Part shown: positions 46,428 to 55,072 of the stretch, one piece after another | Numbering within the stretch: the stretch's first letter is position 1 | Layout of the letters: each line of letters begins with the position of its first letter | Source: Pseudomonas fragi | GTDB lineage: Bacteria > Pseudomonadota > Gammaproteobacteria > Pseudomonadales > Pseudomonadaceae | NCBI RefSeq assembly: GCF_025426255.1 | Contig: NZ_CP104861.1 | Location: 248,001-312,000, forward strand | Length of the DNA: 64,000 bases | Direction: 5' to 3' | Made by a program: the position numbers and the translations under genes | The notes under the pieces: generated by a model | Database searches by the model: none | What the model was told of the DNA's origin: nothing | What the model saw: the letters and a program-made list of their open reading frames with translations, nothing else

Positions 46428-46563
46428 TGTAGCCGCTGACGAGTAGAACGAGGCTGCGTTCGGTAAACCCTGAGCCCCGGATTCAACTGGCACACCATAG
46501 CGCCTGATTTCACGACGACTACATCGCCGATCGCAGCTTCGCCGGAGCTCGACAGCGGCTACA
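46428..46563. repeat. Long palindromic repeat, family B copy 7 (degenerate)
   Basis: TGTAGCCGCTGACGAG... faces ...CTCGACAGCGGCTACA. The inner arms (AACGAGGCTGCG and CGATCGCAGCTTCG) match less well than in the other copies. It lies between pilT and the convergent C40 peptidase gene. Confidence 0.8.
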
Positions 46564-46574
46564 GGTTTTGCTGT

Positions 46575-47234
46575 TTAGCGCTGAGCTACTCGCAGAGTGC
46601 CGGCTTCTTTAGGCAGTACGCGTTTGGCGACCACGTAGTGGCTCTGCCAGTAAGGCTTCTTCAGCGTGTCGATAGTCACCGACTTGCCACGACGCGGGGC
46701 ATGGATAAAGCGGTCGTTGCCCAAGTAGATGGCGACGTGGTTGACCTTGCGGCTCTTGATGTTGAAAAACAGCAAGTCGCCGGGTTTCAAATCCTTGCGT
46801 TCGACCTTTTGCCCATGACCGCTGGCCATTTCGCTGGAGGTGCGCGGCAAATCAACGGCCGCAACGTCATTAAAGGCGTATTTGACCAGACCACTGCAGT
46901 CAAACCCTTTACTTGGGCTGCTGCCGCCCCAACGATAAGGGGTGCCCAACACGTTTACTGCGCGGCTCAACACCGTGCTGCTTTGTTTGTTGGCAGCGGC
47001 CAGTGAAGCGGTCGCAATTTTGCCGGGGGCTTTGCGGTGGGCTTTACTGGACGCAGGACGTGTTACGGTTTTGGTCGTGGCCTTGCTGTTAGAGGCTACA
47101 TAGGCAACGCCCGCAGATGGTTTTGCGGTGTAACCGGTGAAGCCCGAAGGAAGATGTTGCTCACGATTGGTGGCGTGGGCGGCCAGTGGCATTAATAGGC
47201 AAATGGTTAGCCATGTCTTGAATATAGGACGCAT
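46575..47234 (-). CDS. C40 (NlpC/P60) family peptidoglycan endopeptidase
   Basis: This 219-residue protein has a signal peptide (FKTWLTICLLMPLAAHA), a basic linker rich in Lys, Ser and Thr, and a C-terminal NlpC/P60 domain from about residue 85. The catalytic Cys is in GFDCSGLVKYAF, the first His in NHVAIYLGNDRF and the second in FIHAPRRGKSV. It would cut peptide stems in the cell wall. Its closest functional analogues (MepS, Spr) remodel peptidoglycan. It is divergent from the TM2 gene over 252 bases. Confidence 0.93.
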   Translation of the reverse strand: MRPIFKTWLTICLLMPLAAHATNREQHLPSGFTGYTAKPSAGVAYVASNSKATTKTVTRPASSKAHRKAPGKIATASLAAANKQSSTVLSRAVNVLGTPYRWGGSSPSKGFDCSGLVKYAFNDVAAVDLPRTSSEMASGHGQKVERKDLKPGDLLFFNIKSRKVNHVAIYLGNDRFIHAPRRGKSVTIDTLKKPYWQSHYVVAKRVLPKEAGTLRVAQR

Positions 47235-47486
47235 TCGGCAGGGCTCAATGGTTATAAACGCGAAACTTTATAACAGCTTTTTTGTCCTTTCTCAGGCCAT
47301 TTGTCGGTTGGACCTGGGGGTCAAATTTCGCAAAGGTGGTGGCAAATTGTCACATGCCTACGGTGTAGGTCAGGTACTACAAGGCTTTGCGGCAATTCTT
47401 GTAAGACACTTTTACCTTTTACGCGACAGTAAAAAAGTCACAAAAAACTTCACAATATTTTTCTATCAGCAGCCAAGAGGGCATTT
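47235..47486. promoter_or_regulatory. Divergent promoter region between the C40 peptidase and TM2 genes
   Basis: This AT-rich region, relative to its neighbours, contains a perfect inverted repeat TTTTAC-N6-GTAAAA at 47417-47434, about 53 bases before the TM2 start. A ribosome site (AAGAGG) precedes that ATG. No gene was recognised, and I cannot assign a regulator. Confidence 0.45.
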
Positions 47487-47903
47487 ATGAGCGGCTATCG
47501 AGACGATGTACAGCGCGATACTCACAGCAAAGTGCTGGGCTATTTGCTGTGGATTTTTGGATTTCTGGGCGCACACCGCTTCTATTACGGCAAGCCGGTG
47601 ACCGGGACGATCTGGTTTTTTACATTGGGTTTGCTGGGTATTGGCTGGTTGATCGACTTGTTCCTGATCCCGAGCATGGACCGTGAAGCCGATTTACGTT
47701 TCACCGCAGGTGACACTGACTACAGCGTGGCCTGGATTCTGCTGACGTTTCTGGGGTTGTTCGGTGTACACCGCATGTACATGGGTAAATGGATCACGGG
47801 GATCATCTACCTGTTTACCGGCGGTTTGTTCCTGATCGGTATCTTGTATGACTTCTGGACCTTGAATACACAGATCTCGATCAAGAACGCAGAGCGTCGT
47901 TAA
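47487..47903 (+). CDS. TM2 domain membrane protein
   Basis: This 138-residue protein has a duplicated TM2 unit: KVLGYLLWIFGFLGAHRFYYGKPVTGTIWFFTLGLLGIGWLIDLFLIP and VAWILLTFLGLFGVHRMYMGKWITGIIYLFTGGLFLIGILYDFW. Each has two helices linked by the conserved GxHRFY/HRMYMG turn. The function is unknown. It stands alone, followed by a family A repeat. Confidence 0.9.
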   Translation: MSGYRDDVQRDTHSKVLGYLLWIFGFLGAHRFYYGKPVTGTIWFFTLGLLGIGWLIDLFLIPSMDREADLRFTAGDTDYSVAWILLTFLGLFGVHRMYMGKWITGIIYLFTGGLFLIGILYDFWTLNTQISIKNAERR

Positions 47904-47945
47904 CTGACGAACCCTGTCGACACTCTGTGCCCGGTCAAGGCCCTT

Positions 47946-47998
47946 TGTGGGAGCGAGCCTGCTCGCGAATGATCTTCGCGAGCAGGCTCGCTCCCACG
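47946..47998. repeat. Palindromic repeat, family A copy 4
   Basis: GTGGGAGCGAGCCTGCTCGCGAA pairs with TTCGCGAGCAGGCTCGCTCCCAC, giving perfect 23-base arms around TGATC. It lies between the convergent TM2 and pseudo-dihydroorotase genes. The stretch before it (ACTCTGTGCCCGGTCAAGG) is a variant of the composite flank seen after mutM and pilT. Confidence 0.93.
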
Positions 47999-48020
47999 GC
48001 TACAGGTTGGTCGTACTGCT

Positions 48021-49292
48021 TCAGCCTTCGTAACTGATCCGGCCATCCACCAGCGTGTAACGCACGGCACTCGGCAGGCAATGGCCGAGGAACGGGCAGT
48101 TGTCGCCTTTGGAATACCATTTTTCGCCGACCAGGGTCGAAGCCGCCGGGTCAAACAGCACCAGATCTGCAGTCGAACCCACCGCCAGCTTGCCGGCCGG
48201 TAGGCGCAGTGCCTGAGCCGGGCCTGCGCTGAGGCGTGACAGCAGGGTAGGCAAGTCCAGCAGGCCGTCTTCGACCAGGGTCATCGCCAGAGGCAGCAAC
48301 ACTTCAACGCTGCTCATGCCCGGCTCGGTAGCGCCGAACGGTGCCAGTTTGGCGTCGCGCTCGTGGGGTTGGTGATGGCTGGAGATGGCTTGTACCACAC
48401 CCGACTTCACGGCCTCACGTAGGCCATCGCGGTCGGCACGGGTGCGCAACGGCGGTTGCACGTGGTAAACGCTGGAGAAGTCCACCAGCGCTTCATCCGT
48501 CAAAATCAGCTGATACAACGCCACATCGGCCGTGACTTTCAGGCCGCGGGCCTGGGCCTGAGCGATCAGGGCCACGCCGCGAGCGCTGGTCAGTTGGCTG
48601 AAGTGTGCGCGCACGCCGCTTTGCTCAACCAGCAACAAGTCGCGGGCCAGGGCCACGGTTTCGGCGGTTTCCGGGATGCCCGGCAAACCACGGAATGCTG
48701 CCATCGCGCCGTCGTGGGCAATACCGCCCTCGGCCAGGTCACGGTCCTGGGAGTGGAAAATCACCGTCAGGTCGAAGGTGGCCGCGTATTCCAGCGCCCG
48801 GCACAGGGTGCGGGTATTGGTGAAACTGTTGAGGCCGTTGCCAAATGCCACGCAACCCGCGTCGCGCAAGGCGATCAATTCTGCAAGTTGCTCGCCGTCC
48901 AGGCCTTTGCTCAGTGCACCGATCGGAAACACTTTGCAGTTGCCAGCTTCGCGGGCGCGGTCGAGGATCAGCTCGGCGACTGCCGAAGTGTCCAACACCG
49001 GCTTGGTGTGCGGTGGGCAGCACAGGCTGGTAACGCCCCCGGCCGCGGCCGCGCGGGTTTCGCTGGCAATGGTGCCTTTGCGGCTGTAACCCGGTTCGCG
49101 CAGGGCAACGTTCAGGTCAACCAGCCCTGGGGCTGCTACCAGGCCTTTGGCTTCGATGGTTTGCGTCGGGGTGAAACCGACTGGCGCTGCGCCAATAGCA
49201 ATGATCTTGCCGGCTTCCAGGTGCAGGTCAGTCACTTGATCCAGCTGGCTGCTCGGATCAATTACACGGGCGCCGAGAATGCTGATCTTCAC
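48021..49292 (-). CDS. Dihydroorotase-like protein without catalytic metal ligands (pseudo-dihydroorotase, PyrC'/PyrX)
   Basis: This 423-residue protein has the amidohydrolase fold, but the first metal site reads [13 protein letters not shown] where active dihydroorotases have DxHxHLREPG, so both His ligands are lost. In Pseudomonas this inactive homologue is needed as a structural partner for aspartate transcarbamoylase, and a separate active dihydroorotase exists. Its ATG overlaps the pyrB stop by four bases, as expected for subunits of one complex. Confidence 0.93.
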   Translation of the reverse strand: MKISILGARVIDPSSQLDQVTDLHLEAGKIIAIGAAPVGFTPTQTIEAKGLVAAPGLVDLNVALREPGYSRKGTIASETRAAAAGGVTSLCCPPHTKPVLDTSAVAELILDRAREAGNCKVFPIGALSKGLDGEQLAELIALRDAGCVAFGNGLNSFTNTRTLCRALEYAATFDLTVIFHSQDRDLAEGGIAHDGAMAAFRGLPGIPETAETVALARDLLLVEQSGVRAHFSQLTSARGVALIAQAQARGLKVTADVALYQLILTDEALVDFSSVYHVQPPLRTRADRDGLREAVKSGVVQAISSHHQPHERDAKLAPFGATEPGMSSVEVLLPLAMTLVEDGLLDLPTLLSRLSAGPAQALRLPAGKLAVGSTADLVLFDPAASTLVGEKWYSKGDNCPFLGHCLPSAVRYTLVDGRISYEG

Positions 49293-50293
49293 TGGGCGTT
49301 CTCCTGTTCGAATTGGCGCTGGGCGGTTTGCCCGCTCATGGTCATGGACAATACGGCCATGCGTACGGCAATGCCGTAGGTCACCTGATTGAGGATCACC
49401 GAGTGCGGACCATCGGCCACGGCGGATTCAATCTCGACGCCGCGGTTGATCGGGCCAGGGTGCATCACGATGCAGTCGGGCTTGGCACCGGCCAGGCGCG
49501 CGGTGGTCAGGCCGAACAGGCGGTAGAACTCGCCTTCGCTCGGCAGCAGGCCACCGGACATGCGTTCGCGCTGCAGGCGCAGCATGATCACCACATCGAC
49601 GTCCTTCAGGCCTTCGGTCATGTCGGTGTAGACCTTCACGCCGTATTGCTCGATACCGATCGGCAGCAGGGTTTTTGGCGCGATGACGCGGATGTCCGGG
49701 CAGCCAAGGGTCTTGAGGGCGATCATGTTCGAGCGCGCTACCCGCGAGTGCAGGATGTCGCCGACGATGGCCACCGACAGGTTTTCAAAGCCGCCCTTGT
49801 GCCGACGGATAGTGAGCATGTCGAGCATGCCCTGGGTCGGGTGAGCGTGACGGCCGTCGCCGCCGTTGATGATCGCCACCTGAGGGCACACGTGCTCGGC
49901 AATAAAGTGCGCCGCGCCGGAATCGCCATGGCGTACCACGAACATGTCGGCGGCCATGGCTTCAAGGTTGCGCAGGGTGTCGAGCAGGGTCTCGCCCTTG
50001 CTCGCCGACGAGGTCGACACGTTAAGTGTGATCACGTCGGCAGACAGGCGCTGGGCGGCCATCTCAAAAGTAGTACGGGTGCGGGTGGAGTTCTCGAAGA
50101 ACACGTTGCATACGGTTTTACCGCGCAGCAACGGGACTTTTTTCACCGCCCGGGCGCCGACTTCGAGGAACGAGTCGGCGGTGTCGAGGATTTCAGTCAG
50201 CAGCTCACGGCGCAAACCGTCGAGCGACAGAAAGTGGCGCAGCTGGCCCTGATCATTGAGCTGCAGCGGGCGCTTGGCGTCGGTAGGCGTCAT
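49289..50293 (-). CDS. pyrB: Aspartate carbamoyltransferase catalytic subunit
   Basis: This 334-residue enzyme condenses aspartate and carbamoyl phosphate. The carbamoyl-phosphate motif is [19 protein letters not shown], the aspartate region is [17 protein letters not shown], and [12 protein letters not shown] closes the site. The N-terminal extension (about 20 residues, to RHFLSLDGL) carries, in Pseudomonas, the nucleotide control site that forms part of the dodecamer with pseudo-dihydroorotase. It lies 12 bases downstream of pyrR. Confidence 0.97.
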   Translation of the reverse strand: MTPTDAKRPLQLNDQGQLRHFLSLDGLRRELLTEILDTADSFLEVGARAVKKVPLLRGKTVCNVFFENSTRTRTTFEMAAQRLSADVITLNVSTSSASKGETLLDTLRNLEAMAADMFVVRHGDSGAAHFIAEHVCPQVAIINGGDGRHAHPTQGMLDMLTIRRHKGGFENLSVAIVGDILHSRVARSNMIALKTLGCPDIRVIAPKTLLPIGIEQYGVKVYTDMTEGLKDVDVVIMLRLQRERMSGGLLPSEGEFYRLFGLTTARLAGAKPDCIVMHPGPINRGVEIESAVADGPHSVILNQVTYGIAVRMAVLSMTMSGQTAQRQFEQENAQ

Positions 50294-50305
50294 CGCAATG
50301 GTCTC

Positions 50306-50812
50306 TTAGAGGGCTAGGTCTTGAAGTTCGAGTGTTAGTGGCGCGGGGCCGGACAGTTTTACCCGCTCGCTCGGCTTGAGTGACAAGGTCGCGCCCACTA
50401 CATCCGGGCGGATCGGCAATTCGGCCGCGTCCAGGTCCAGCAGGCTGACCAGCGTCACGCTGGCCGGACGACCATAGTCGAACAGCTCGTTCAGCGCCGC
50501 ACGGATGGTACGACCGCTCATCAGTACGTCGTCGATCAGCACCAGGTGCTGGCCTTCGATTTCAAACGGCAGCTCGGAAGGGCGTACTTGCGGGTGCAGG
50601 CCGTTCTGGCTGAAGTCATCGCGGTAGAACGACACGTCCAGCGTGCCCAGCGGTGCGTCGCTGTCCAGCGCCTTGAGCAGCGCTTGGGCAACCCAGATGC
50701 CGCCGGTGCGGATACCGATGTAACGCGGCTCGGTGATGCCGCGACGGGCCAGGTGGGCCTTGAGATCAAGGGCCATCTGGGAGATCAGTTCAGCGGGAAC
50801 AGGCAGGATCAT
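50306..50812 (-). CDS. pyrR: Bifunctional pyr operon regulator / uracil phosphoribosyltransferase
   Basis: This 168-residue protein has the PRPP-binding motif [23 protein letters not shown] and the start [17 protein letters not shown]. PyrR proteins bind pyr mRNA in response to UMP, and some have phosphoribosyltransferase activity. It is the first gene of pyrR-pyrB-pseudo-dihydroorotase. A terminator-like hairpin lies directly before its ribosome site. Confidence 0.95.
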   Translation of the reverse strand: MILPVPAELISQMALDLKAHLARRGITEPRYIGIRTGGIWVAQALLKALDSDAPLGTLDVSFYRDDFSQNGLHPQVRPSELPFEIEGQHLVLIDDVLMSGRTIRAALNELFDYGRPASVTLVSLLDLDAAELPIRPDVVGATLSLKPSERVKLSGPAPLTLELQDLAL

Positions 50813-50824
50813 AGTGGCTCCTTA

Positions 50825-50858
50825 AAAGGCCCGCGCAGCAGAACGTGCAGCGGCGGGC
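50825..50858 (-). promoter_or_regulatory. Terminator-like hairpin before pyrR (possible attenuator or ruvX terminator)
   Basis: On the minus strand GCCCGC (50858-50853) pairs with GCGGGC (50834-50829) around an 18-base loop, followed by CTTTT and the pyrR ribosome site AAGGAG. The T-run is short (4). The location fits either partial termination after ruvX or attenuation of the pyr operon. Confidence 0.4.
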
Positions 50859-50894
50859 GCAAACAATGAGGCGGGTCAATTGTATAAACGCGGC

Positions 50895-51335
50895 TCAGTC
50901 CTGGGATTGCGCCGGGTTCGCGTCGAGCCAGCCCTGCAGCACCAGTTTGGCGGCAATGGCATCAACGGGGTTGTCGCGGTAACTGCCGCGCTGGCCGCCT
51001 TGGGCTCGGCGTTCGCCTTTGGCCTCGAAGGTGGTCAGGCGTTCATCATGGGTAAAAACGGGCAGATTGAAGCGGCCATTAAGGCGATTGGCAAATTTTT
51101 GCGCTCGGGCGCAGAACTCGCTCGGGGTGCCGTCCATGTTCAAGGGCATGCCGACCACCATCGCGTCTGGTTGCCATTCCTTGATCAGTTTTTCGATTTC
51201 TTCCCATTTGGGAATACCATTTTCGGCTTTCAAGTTGCACAGCTCGCGGGCTTGGCCGGTAATCATCTGGCCGACAGCCACGCCAATGGAGCGGGTGCCG
51301 TAGTCAAAGCCCAGCAGTAAACGAAGGCTGGCCAT
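50895..51335 (-). CDS. ruvX: Holliday junction resolvase-like / pre-16S rRNA nuclease RuvX (YqgF)
   Basis: This 146-residue RNase H-fold nuclease has the first catalytic Asp in LLGFDYGTRSIGVAVG, an acidic residue in VVGMPLNMDG, and the late DERLTTFEAK and VDAIAAKLVLQGWLD. YqgF matures the 5' end of 16S rRNA. Its ATG overlaps the yqgE stop by one base. Confidence 0.95.
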   Translation of the reverse strand: MASLRLLLGFDYGTRSIGVAVGQMITGQARELCNLKAENGIPKWEEIEKLIKEWQPDAMVVGMPLNMDGTPSEFCARAQKFANRLNGRFNLPVFTHDERLTTFEAKGERRAQGGQRGSYRDNPVDAIAAKLVLQGWLDANPAQSQD

Positions 51336-51907
51336 CAGGAATGGCCTGCTTGGGTGCTTAACAAATTGAGGTTCACTCCGAGGTGTTTGGCGGCCGCGTC
51401 GAGGCGCAGCTCGCTAGGGGTTTCAAACAGGATGTCAGCGGAATACGGGCAGGTCAGCCAGGCGTTGTTGACCAGTTCGGCCTCCAGTTGACCGGCGTCC
51501 CACCCGGCATAGCCCAGGCAAATCAGGCTGCGCTGCGGCCCTCGACCATCAGCAATACTGAACAGCACATCGGCTGAGGTGCTCAGGGCCAGGCCGTCGT
51601 CGAGCTCTACCGTGGCGTCAAAGCTGACGCCTGCGGGGTGCAGCACAAAACCACGATCGATCATGACCGGCCCGCCGCCATAAATAGGCACGTGCTGGCA
51701 CAGGGGCGAGGAGAGTTGTTCCGGGCGCAACTGCTCAAGAATATCCGCCAGGCTCAGCTCCAGCGGGCGGTTGATCACCAGCCCCATGGCCCCATTGGCC
51801 GTGTGCTCGACGATGTAGGTCAAGGTCTGGGCAAAATTCGGGTCGGCCATGTGCGGCATGGCGATCAGGAATTGATGCTTGAGGTAAGTCGGTGCGTGGT
51901 TTTTCAT
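51335..51907 (-). CDS. UPF0301 protein YqgE
   Basis: This 190-residue protein begins MKNHAPTYLKHQFLIAMPHMADPNF, the standard family start. It contains NGAMGLVINRPLELSLADIL, YGGGPVMIDRGFVLH and GYAGWDAGQLEAELVNNAWL, all conserved. The function is not defined. It is usually coupled to ruvX, as here. I reject the in-frame ATG 12 codons upstream. Confidence 0.94.
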   Translation of the reverse strand: MKNHAPTYLKHQFLIAMPHMADPNFAQTLTYIVEHTANGAMGLVINRPLELSLADILEQLRPEQLSSPLCQHVPIYGGGPVMIDRGFVLHPAGVSFDATVELDDGLALSTSADVLFSIADGRGPQRSLICLGYAGWDAGQLEAELVNNAWLTCPYSADILFETPSELRLDAAAKHLGVNLNLLSTQAGHS

Positions 51908-51970
51908 GAGCCTTAGTGTGGCGCTGGCAACGTGAACTGACAAGTTTGAAGCTTAATATTACTGGGTCTT

Positions 51971-52056
51971 TGTGGGAGCGGGCTTGCTCGCGATACAGGC
52001 GGCGCGGTTTAACGGTAAAACACAGCGCTCCAATCGCGAACAAGCCCGCTCCCACA
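51971..52056. repeat. Palindromic repeat, family A copy 5
   Basis: TGTGGGAGCGGGCTTGCTCGCGAT pairs with ATCGCGAACAAGCCCGCTCCCACA (one mismatch) around a loop of about 38 bases. It separates tonB from yqgE within genes that all run on the minus strand. Confidence 0.9.
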
Positions 52057-52069
52057 GCTGCCCTGTTTA

Positions 52070-52969
52070 TCAGTTACTGGAAAGCCGGTCGCCCTGGGCG
52101 AATTTCCAGGTGCGGATGATTTCCAGTCGGTCGATGTCTGCCAGGTCGCCAGTAAACGGTGCAAAAGGTGCGGCGAGGCGCACGATGCGTTGCGCTGCCT
52201 GATCCAGCAGCGGCTGCCCCGAGGACTCCAGCACCAGCACTTCGTGCAGCGAGCCGTCGCGGTTGATAGACACCAGCAGGCGCAACTTGCCGTAGATCTT
52301 TTCCCGGCGTGCCTGTTCGGGGTAATTGAGGTTGCCGATACGCTCGATTTTCTTGCGCCAGTCCTCTTTGTACCAAGCGCCCTTGTCGCGCATGGTTGAG
52401 GCCGCACTCATGCGGTAGATCTTCGGGCGTTTGGCGTACAACTGTTGCTCGTTGGCCAGTTCGGCCTCGAGGCTGGAGATCTCGCTGGACAGCTGGGAGC
52501 TGTCGAAGGTTGGAATGCTGGCCTTGGGCGCCGCTTCGGTTTTGACCTTTTGCGGCTTGACCGGGGCTTTTTTCGGCGCGGGCGCCACGGTGGTCACGGC
52601 GGCCTTGGGCGCGGCCTGGGGCTGCTCGGGTTTGGCGGCAGGCGGCGGAGTGACCTTTTTTACGCTGTTGTCCTGGAATGGTGCTATTTCAGTGGTCTTG
52701 GGCACGGCTTTTTTATCCAGCGTGCCGCTGCCCTGCTGATTGTCCTGGGCTAAAAAGTCCGCTTTTTCCGGGGCTTTTTCGCTTTTGAAGGTAGAGAGGG
52801 TGATCTCCAGGGTTTTGCTGATTTGTTTGGGCTCGCTCATGCTGAAACCCACGCCCACAATCAGCGCGATATGGATCAGCGCTGCGATAAACAGGGTAAA
52901 TCCAAGACGATCGGCCGCGCGCACGCCTTTATGGCTGAGTTCGGGGGGCAGGTCGCTGGGGAGTGTCAT
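52070..52969 (-). CDS. TonB-family energy transducer
   Basis: This 299-residue inner-membrane-anchored protein links the proton-motive force to outer-membrane receptors or, in some pseudomonads, to pilus function. It has one N-terminal helix (LGFTLFIAALIHIALIVGVGF), a long Lys/Pro/Ala-rich periplasmic spacer (PPPAAKPEQPQAAPK, then APAPKKAPVKPQKVK), and a C-terminal TonB domain from about residue 210 (LNYPEQARREKIYGKLRLLVSI). A homologue at this place in P. aeruginosa (TonB3) is needed for twitching, which fits the neighbouring pil genes. No exbB/exbD is adjacent. Confidence 0.9.
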   Translation of the reverse strand: MTLPSDLPPELSHKGVRAADRLGFTLFIAALIHIALIVGVGFSMSEPKQISKTLEITLSTFKSEKAPEKADFLAQDNQQGSGTLDKKAVPKTTEIAPFQDNSVKKVTPPPAAKPEQPQAAPKAAVTTVAPAPKKAPVKPQKVKTEAAPKASIPTFDSSQLSSEISSLEAELANEQQLYAKRPKIYRMSAASTMRDKGAWYKEDWRKKIERIGNLNYPEQARREKIYGKLRLLVSINRDGSLHEVLVLESSGQPLLDQAAQRIVRLAAPFAPFTGDLADIDRLEIIRTWKFAQGDRLSSN

Positions 52970-53045
52970 GGCAAAAAGACCAACATCGCGGGTTTCACAG
53001 GGTGCGCATGATAGCGCAATGTTGGTCTATTACAGGCTTTGCAGA

Positions 53046-53999
53046 TCAGCGTGCGGCGAGCTTGCGCTCAATGGCATCCATCAGCAGGGCGCCGATATTG
53101 GTGCCGAACGCATTGTCGATTTCGCGAATGCAGGTCGGGCTGGTGACGTTGATTTCGGTCAGGTGTTCACCGATCACATCCAGGCCGACAAACAGCAGGC
53201 CTTTTTCACGCAGCGTCGGGCCAACCTGGGCTGCAATCCAGCGGTCCTTGTCGCTTAACGGACGGGCTTCGCCACGACCACCGGCGGCCAGGTTGCCACG
53301 GGTTTCGCCAGCCGCCGGGATGCGCGCCAGGCAATACGGCACCGGCTCGCCGTCGATCATCAGGATGCGTTTGTCGCCGTCCTTGATCGCTGGCAGATAG
53401 CCCTGCGCCATGATTTGCTGGGTGCCGTTGGCAGTCAGGGTTTCGAGAATCACCGACAGGTTCGGGTCGCCCACGCGGTGACGGAAAATCGACGTTCCGC
53501 CCATGCCGTCCAGCGGCTTGAGAATCACGTCACCGTGCAGAGCGGCGAACTCACGCAGTACATCGGCGCGGCGGCTGACCACGGTCGGCGGCGTGCACTG
53601 GGTGAACTGGGTGGCGAACAGCTTTTCGTTACAGTCGCGCAGGCTTTGCGGCTTGTTGACGATCAGCACGCCGTCGCGTTCGGCCTGCTCCAGCAGGTAG
53701 GTGGAGTACACGAACTCCATATCGAAGGGCGGGTCCTTGCGCATCAGAATGACGTCCAGATCGCTCAAGGCCGTGTCGGTCTCGGCGTCCAGCTCAAACC
53801 ATTTTTCAGGGTTGGCGAACACCTTGAGCGGCTTCATCCGCGCCCGTGCCTTGCCTTCATTCAGGTAAAGGTCCTGCTGTTCCATGTAGAACAGGGTCCA
53901 GCCGCGATCCTGGGCGGCCAGCAACATGGCCAGCGAGCTGTCCTTTTTATAGGAGATGCCCGCAATGGGGTCCATGACAATCCCGACTCGAACGCTCAT
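53046..53999 (-). CDS. gshB: Glutathione synthetase
   Basis: This 317-residue ATP-grasp enzyme adds glycine to gamma-glutamylcysteine. Typical segments are VGIVMDPIAGISYKKDSSLAML, RKDPPFDMEFVYSTYLLE, LKPLDGMGGTSIFR and the Gly-rich loop PAAGETRGNLAAGGRGEARPLS. The C-terminal LFVGLDVIGEHLTEINVTSPTCIREID carries metal ligands. It is divergent from pilG with 235 bases between. Confidence 0.97.
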   Translation of the reverse strand: MSVRVGIVMDPIAGISYKKDSSLAMLLAAQDRGWTLFYMEQQDLYLNEGKARARMKPLKVFANPEKWFELDAETDTALSDLDVILMRKDPPFDMEFVYSTYLLEQAERDGVLIVNKPQSLRDCNEKLFATQFTQCTPPTVVSRRADVLREFAALHGDVILKPLDGMGGTSIFRHRVGDPNLSVILETLTANGTQQIMAQGYLPAIKDGDKRILMIDGEPVPYCLARIPAAGETRGNLAAGGRGEARPLSDKDRWIAAQVGPTLREKGLLFVGLDVIGEHLTEINVTSPTCIREIDNAFGTNIGALLMDAIERKLAAR

Positions 54000-54234
54000 G
54001 GCAAATTCCTCAAATAAATAGTGGGCGCAAAGGCTCTGAAAAGTGGCGCCAGAGTGGCGCTGAGTGTGGCCTCGGTCAAGGAAAAACCGCCACTTGGGTC
54101 GTTCGATAGATTGAAGGTCCTGACTGTGCTAAAAAGGCTCGCACAGTGCTTACAACCCTTGTCCATCAAGGAGTTGGGGTTTTAGGTCGCTCAGTTGTAA
54201 CAAAATGGGTCGCCGTGGCGACGGTAGAGCAGAT
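54000..54234. promoter_or_regulatory. Divergent region between gshB and pilG
   Basis: No gene is seen in these 235 bases. They should hold the promoters of gshB and of the pilG-pilH-pilI-pilJ-chpA-chpC operon. GTGGCGCCAGAGTGGCGC near 54041 is partly repetitive. I found no convincing sigma-70 or sigma-54 element. Confidence 0.45.
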
Positions 54235-54642
54235 ATGGAAAAGCATTCCAGCGCCTTGAAGGTGATGGTGATTGACGATTCGAAAACCATTCGCCGCACC
54301 GCCGAAACGCTGCTGAAAAACGTGGGCTGCGAGGTCATTACCGCTATCGACGGTTTCGATGCGCTGGCCAAGATTGTCGACCACCATCCGCACATCATCT
54401 TTGTCGACATCATGATGCCGCGCCTGGATGGCTATCAGACCTGCGCACTGATCAAGAGCAATCGGGCGTTCAAATCGATCCCCGTGATCATGCTGTCATC
54501 CAAGGACGGTCTGTTCGACAAGGCCAAGGGGCGGATCGTGGGTTCTGATCAATTTTTGACCAAGCCCTTCAGCCGTGATGAATTGCTGAGTGCCATCAAG
54601 GCCCATGTGCCCGCCTTCAACATCGTACAAAGTGCTCTATGA
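54235..54642 (+). CDS. pilG: Twitching motility response regulator PilG
   Basis: This 135-residue single-domain CheY-like receiver has acidic pair D14-D15, phospho-acceptor D58 in IIFVDIMMP, and the conserved Lys in FLTKPFSRDE. In P. aeruginosa it is phosphorylated by ChpA and promotes pilus extension and cAMP signalling. I start at 54235 (MEKHSSALKVMVID), which gives the P. aeruginosa length as I remember it, rather than the ATG ten codons upstream. Confidence 0.96.
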   Translation: MEKHSSALKVMVIDDSKTIRRTAETLLKNVGCEVITAIDGFDALAKIVDHHPHIIFVDIMMPRLDGYQTCALIKSNRAFKSIPVIMLSSKDGLFDKAKGRIVGSDQFLTKPFSRDELLSAIKAHVPAFNIVQSAL

Positions 54643-54684
54643 CACCCGGCCAGCCGGCCAACCACCTTATGAATGGGGAACACC

Positions 54685-55062
54685 ATGGCTCGCATTCTGA
54701 TCGTCGATGACTCGCCGACTGAAATGTACAAATTGACCGGCATGCTCGAAAAGCACGGCCATGTAGTGCTCAAGGCTGAAAATGGCGCCGATGGCGTCGC
54801 CCTGGCCCGCCAGGAAAAGCCAGACGTCGTGCTGATGGACATCGTGATGCCGGGCCTCAATGGCTTTCAGGCTACGCGTCAACTGACCAAAGACCCGGAA
54901 ACCAGCTACATCCCGGTTATCGTCGTCACCACCAAGGACCAGGAAACCGACATGGTCTGGGCGCAACGCCAGGGAGCCAAGGGCTACCTGACCAAGCCGG
55001 TCGATGAAGAACAGTTGATCCTCAAGGTGAAAAAAGTCCTGGAAGAAAACCCTCCAAAATGA
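54685..55062 (+). CDS. pilH: Twitching motility response regulator PilH
   Basis: This 125-residue CheY-like receiver has D8-D9, phospho-acceptor D52 in VVLMDIVMPG, and Lys in GYLTKPVDEEQL. PilH acts as a phosphate sink or retraction-side regulator that opposes PilG. The start at 54685 (MARILIVDDSPTEM) follows GGGGAACACC. The extra four codons upstream are in frame but unlikely to be used. Confidence 0.96.
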   Translation: MARILIVDDSPTEMYKLTGMLEKHGHVVLKAENGADGVALARQEKPDVVLMDIVMPGLNGFQATRQLTKDPETSYIPVIVVTTKDQETDMVWAQRQGAKGYLTKPVDEEQLILKVKKVLEENPPK

Positions 55063-55072
55063 CGGTCACCTT

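Noticed and set aside
54000-54234. Sigma-54 promoter upstream of pilG
   Set aside because: I could not find TGGCAC-N5-TTGC or a close variant on the + strand.
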